64,000 bases of DNA from Methanobacterium sp. (GTDB lineage: Archaea; Methanobacteriota; Methanobacteria; Methanobacteriales; Methanobacteriaceae): the NCBI RefSeq assembly GCF_038562635.1, contig NZ_JBCFBO010000001.1, positions 821,869-885,868 of the forward strand, given 5' to 3'. The position numbers were made by a program, and so were the translations under genes. Below, piece by piece: positions 61,967 through 64,000 of this stretch; the first letter of the stretch is position 1, and the number at the start of each line of letters is the position of its first letter. The notes beneath the pieces were generated by a model, which saw nothing but the letters and a program-made list of their open reading frames with translations, was not told the DNA's origin and did no database searches.

Positions 61967-62530
61967 TTACATTCCTCCAGCACTTTTAAGTCCCATCAAT
62001 TTCCTGAATACGAATGAAAATCCGAATGCAGCCAGTATATACCATCCCAGCCATTCGATAACCATTCCACTTAATCCTGGCGATAGGTGATAGAACATAT
62101 GCCAGATAGGGACTAAAAGTATATAGTAAGCAAAGGATGGTAACTGAATTACTATATTATTTAACTGTGATTGAGCCATCCACCAGAACACAATGAGTAT
62201 TGGGACAAATGTCACTATCATTGGTCTAAATGACATAAGCATCATTTCTTTTTGAAGGCTCATGAACTCCATCTGCTTTTTTTGAACTTTTGCCAATGCT
62301 TTTGGATCGTTTGTTTTCCTCGCTTCCACCATCTCTTGATTGAACTCTTTCATCTCATCTTGAAGATACATGAGTCTGTCCTGATCCACAAGAAGCTTGT
62401 TTGCAAGTGTGGTCACAAACGAAATTATGGCTCCTATTGCAAATACAGCCAAAAATTTATTGGGACCAAAATAATATATTATGGGGTCAAATAAAGAGTT
62501 TAACCCTGCCATAATCCATTCTAATACCAT
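61967..62530 (-). CDS. DUF106/EMC3-type membrane insertase
   Basis: A 187-residue membrane protein with about three helices: FLAVFAIGAIISFVTTLANK, a cytoplasmic coiled coil (QDEMKEFNQEMVEARKTND to KKQMEFMSLQKEMM), then two more helices. The archaeal DUF106 family is the relative of YidC, Oxa1 and EMC3 and probably inserts membrane proteins. It lies next to secY and adkA, which supports that role. AGAGGAAC precedes ATG 62530. Confidence 0.9.
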   Translation of the reverse strand: MVLEWIMAGLNSLFDPIIYYFGPNKFLAVFAIGAIISFVTTLANKLLVDQDRLMYLQDEMKEFNQEMVEARKTNDPKALAKVQKKQMEFMSLQKEMMLMSFRPMIVTFVPILIVFWWMAQSQLNNIVIQLPSFAYYILLVPIWHMFYHLSPGLSGMVIEWLGWYILAAFGFSFVFRKLMGLKSAGGM

Positions 62531-62565
62531 TTTGTGTTCCTCTTATTTTAAAATATTTAATTAAA

Positions 62566-63123
62566 CTATTTTAAAGTATTTATCATATTTTCTACAGGTT
62601 CTTCAAGCCTGTTGTCATGATTTTCAATAATTTTTACTGTAGCACCAGTAAGTGCTGAGTAAGCCATGGACATTGAACGGTTCATTTCTTGATGGAGCTG
62701 TATATCACTTAGTTTTTCCATATCTCTTGTTCTCGTTGTGTCGTTGAGTCTCCTCATCAAAATTTCATCGCTATCTGCTTCAATTAATATAAAAATATCT
62801 GGCTGAAGTTCGTCTAATACCCATTTTGGAAGTCCAGGTAAAAAACCAGCAGGTGTTTTTATAGTACAGTGAGTATCGACAATAATATTATTATCCTCTG
62901 ACATCTCTCTTATACTTTTTGCAGCATTTTTCTGAATTTCTTTCTGTACATCAGGGGACAATTTTCTTAAGGCATCTCTATCTTCCACAAGACCCTCTTT
63001 TTGTGCAATTTCGAGCATTACATCCCCATAATTGACATGTACATAATCTAAAGATTCAAGTGACTTAGTTAAAACTGTAGTGCTTCCTGATCCTGGAATT
63101 CCTGCAATTACGCCGACTTTCAT
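62566..63123 (-). CDS. adkA: Adenylate kinase, archaeal type
   Basis: A 185-residue enzyme of the archaeal AdkA family. The P-loop is GIPGSGSTTVL, followed by YVHVNYGDVMLEIAQKEG, DTHCTIKTPAGFLPGLPKWV and the RRLNDTTRTRDME lid. It interconverts ATP, AMP and ADP. It is usually located after secY, as here. AGAGGGACGGAT precedes ATG 63123. Confidence 0.95.
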   Translation of the reverse strand: MKVGVIAGIPGSGSTTVLTKSLESLDYVHVNYGDVMLEIAQKEGLVEDRDALRKLSPDVQKEIQKNAAKSIREMSEDNNIIVDTHCTIKTPAGFLPGLPKWVLDELQPDIFILIEADSDEILMRRLNDTTRTRDMEKLSDIQLHQEMNRSMSMAYSALTGATVKIIENHDNRLEEPVENMINTLK

Positions 63124-63135
63124 ATCCGTCCCTCT

Positions 63136-64000
63136 TTAATCTCCTAAGAATTTCCTGAGCATTGGATGCATATCCATCAACTGTTCCTGCGCTATTTCTT
63201 CATACAGCCTGTATACTATACCCACTGTCAAAAGAATACCTGTACCTCCACCGAGTGCACTTGTTAAATCCGCACCAAATGCTAAAAGCCCGACAAATAA
63301 TCCTCCAAGAACAGTTATACCTGGAATATATCGCTTAAGTATCCTTTCAAAATGAGCTCTACTGCTCCTTTGTCCAGGAATTTGCATTCCCATTTGATGA
63401 AGCTGTTTTGCAACCTGTTTTGGTCCTATTCCACTTAACTCAACCCAGAGCCACGCAAATATAACACATGATCCCAGGAATACAATAGCATAAATAAGCA
63501 CTTTTAATGGATCTGTGAGTAATATACTTAGACTAGTTGGAGTTGTGAGGTAATATGCAATTCCATTTATAGCCTGACCATTTGAAACCTGTCCCAAAAT
63601 TGGGAACCCTATTTTTTGGAACACAGAAGCAAACAACTGCACGTTCAAAAGTAGTGCACTTGTTAATATAACAGGCATGTTACTTGCATATATGAACCTC
63701 AGAGGATATTTTCCTCTTGCACCTTTCACCCCTCCATATGACAACGGTATTTCAATACGCATACTTTCCGCGTATACTACAATTAAAAATACTATGATTG
63801 TAGCAAGTATCGGAATAAGCAGAGTGAAATCAGGGTTTCCAGTGGTCAATAAATATATGAATTGTGGAATTTTTCCAGCAGGTACTCCTGGTGAAGTTGC
63901 AGATGGAAGGAAGTTAAATGCACTTACCAGTATTTGCTGGGATACCCCTGCAACAATGAAAAGCCCTACTCCACTTCCAAATCCCCATTTTGACACGACT
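63136..64000 (-). CDS. secY: Protein translocase subunit SecY, 5' end outside window
   Basis: The frame is open to the right edge; GTG 63996 is an internal codon, since VSKWGFGSGVGLFI is the known middle of SecY. The visible 287 residues cover the last helices of the SecYEG channel, with YAESMRIEIPLSYGGVKG and the cytoplasmic C5 loop PKQVAKQLHQMGMQIPGQRS that contacts ribosomes. The C-terminus ends DMHPMLRKFLGD. The adkA gene follows 12 bases later. Confidence 0.95.
   Translation of the reverse strand, partial: VVSKWGFGSGVGLFIVAGVSQQILVSAFNFLPSATSPGVPAGKIPQFIYLLTTGNPDFTLLIPILATIIVFLIVVYAESMRIEIPLSYGGVKGARGKYPLRFIYASNMPVILTSALLLNVQLFASVFQKIGFPILGQVSNGQAINGIAYYLTTPTSLSILLTDPLKVLIYAIVFLGSCVIFAWLWVELSGIGPKQVAKQLHQMGMQIPGQRSSRAHFERILKRYIPGITVLGGLFVGLLAFGADLTSALGGGTGILLTVGIVYRLYEEIAQEQLMDMHPMLRKFLGD

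Overview
The window comes from a hydrogenotrophic methanogen of the order Methanobacteriales, most like Methanobacterium. The DNA is AT-rich and the gene set is archaeal: 20S proteasome alpha, exosome (Rrp4/Rrp41/Rrp42), RNase P proteins, KEOPS Pcc1, prefoldin, RNA polymerase subunits P, N, K and D, the archaeal mevalonate branch, LL-diaminopimelate aminotransferase and a methanogenesis marker protein. Species cannot be fixed by eye. Ribosome binding sites are very regular: GGTGA, about five bases, then the start codon. I used this rule to choose starts.

Layout. 1-4757: two related sensor histidine kinases (the first cut by the window edge), a small zinc ribbon gene and a carboxymuconolactone-decarboxylase-like protein. 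5205-6146: two paralogous small membrane proteins behind matching promoters. 6501-14459: the archaeal RNA-processing superoperon (L15e, RNase P, proteasome, SBDS, exosome, L37Ae, RpoP, Brix, Pcc1, prefoldin beta). Its usual last member (DUF3194, 17392) is separated from prefoldin by a surface adhesin gene. 18441-22484: a HisA-like protein, a PfkB kinase, a sortase and exonuclease III. 22770-25408: a DUF1998-type helicase and a SWIM-finger protein. 25405-29029 (minus): a compact kaiC-kaiB-kaiB-histidine kinase operon, a candidate archaeal clock or stress-timing system. 30769-33622: an ArsR-type regulator with a palindromic operator on a leaderless promoter, then a bacterial-type LonA protease. 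34914-43020: methanogenesis marker 8, PurA, an M20 peptidase, a TPR/zinc-ribbon membrane protein and DapL. 43779-64000 (minus): a long housekeeping block of GluRS, prenyl synthase, RNase J, IDI-2, IPK, mevalonate kinase, MEMO, S2, ferredoxin, enolase, RpoK, tRNA-Pro, RpoN, S9, L13, L18e, RpoD, S11, S4, S13, tRNA-Ser, Cbf5, L14e, Cmk, L34e, DUF106, adenylate kinase and SecY (cut by the window edge).

The most unusual content is not a protein. (1) Many intergenic stretches are arrays of short hairpins with unrelated arm sequences but one design: 6-11 bp arms and a three-base loop, mostly closed by a C-G pair, often nested inside larger stems. One array lies in frame inside the ATPase domain of the first histidine kinase. 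(2) Gene edges are repeatedly duplicated as decaying tandem copies: the 3' ends of gltX, purA and the sortase gene, the 5' ends or promoters of rpl15e, the hisA-like gene and the gene at 38008, and an internal piece of eno. At gltX the hairpin arrays sit exactly between the duplicated tails, which suggests that the two phenomena share a mechanism. No CRISPR array or intact insertion sequence was seen.
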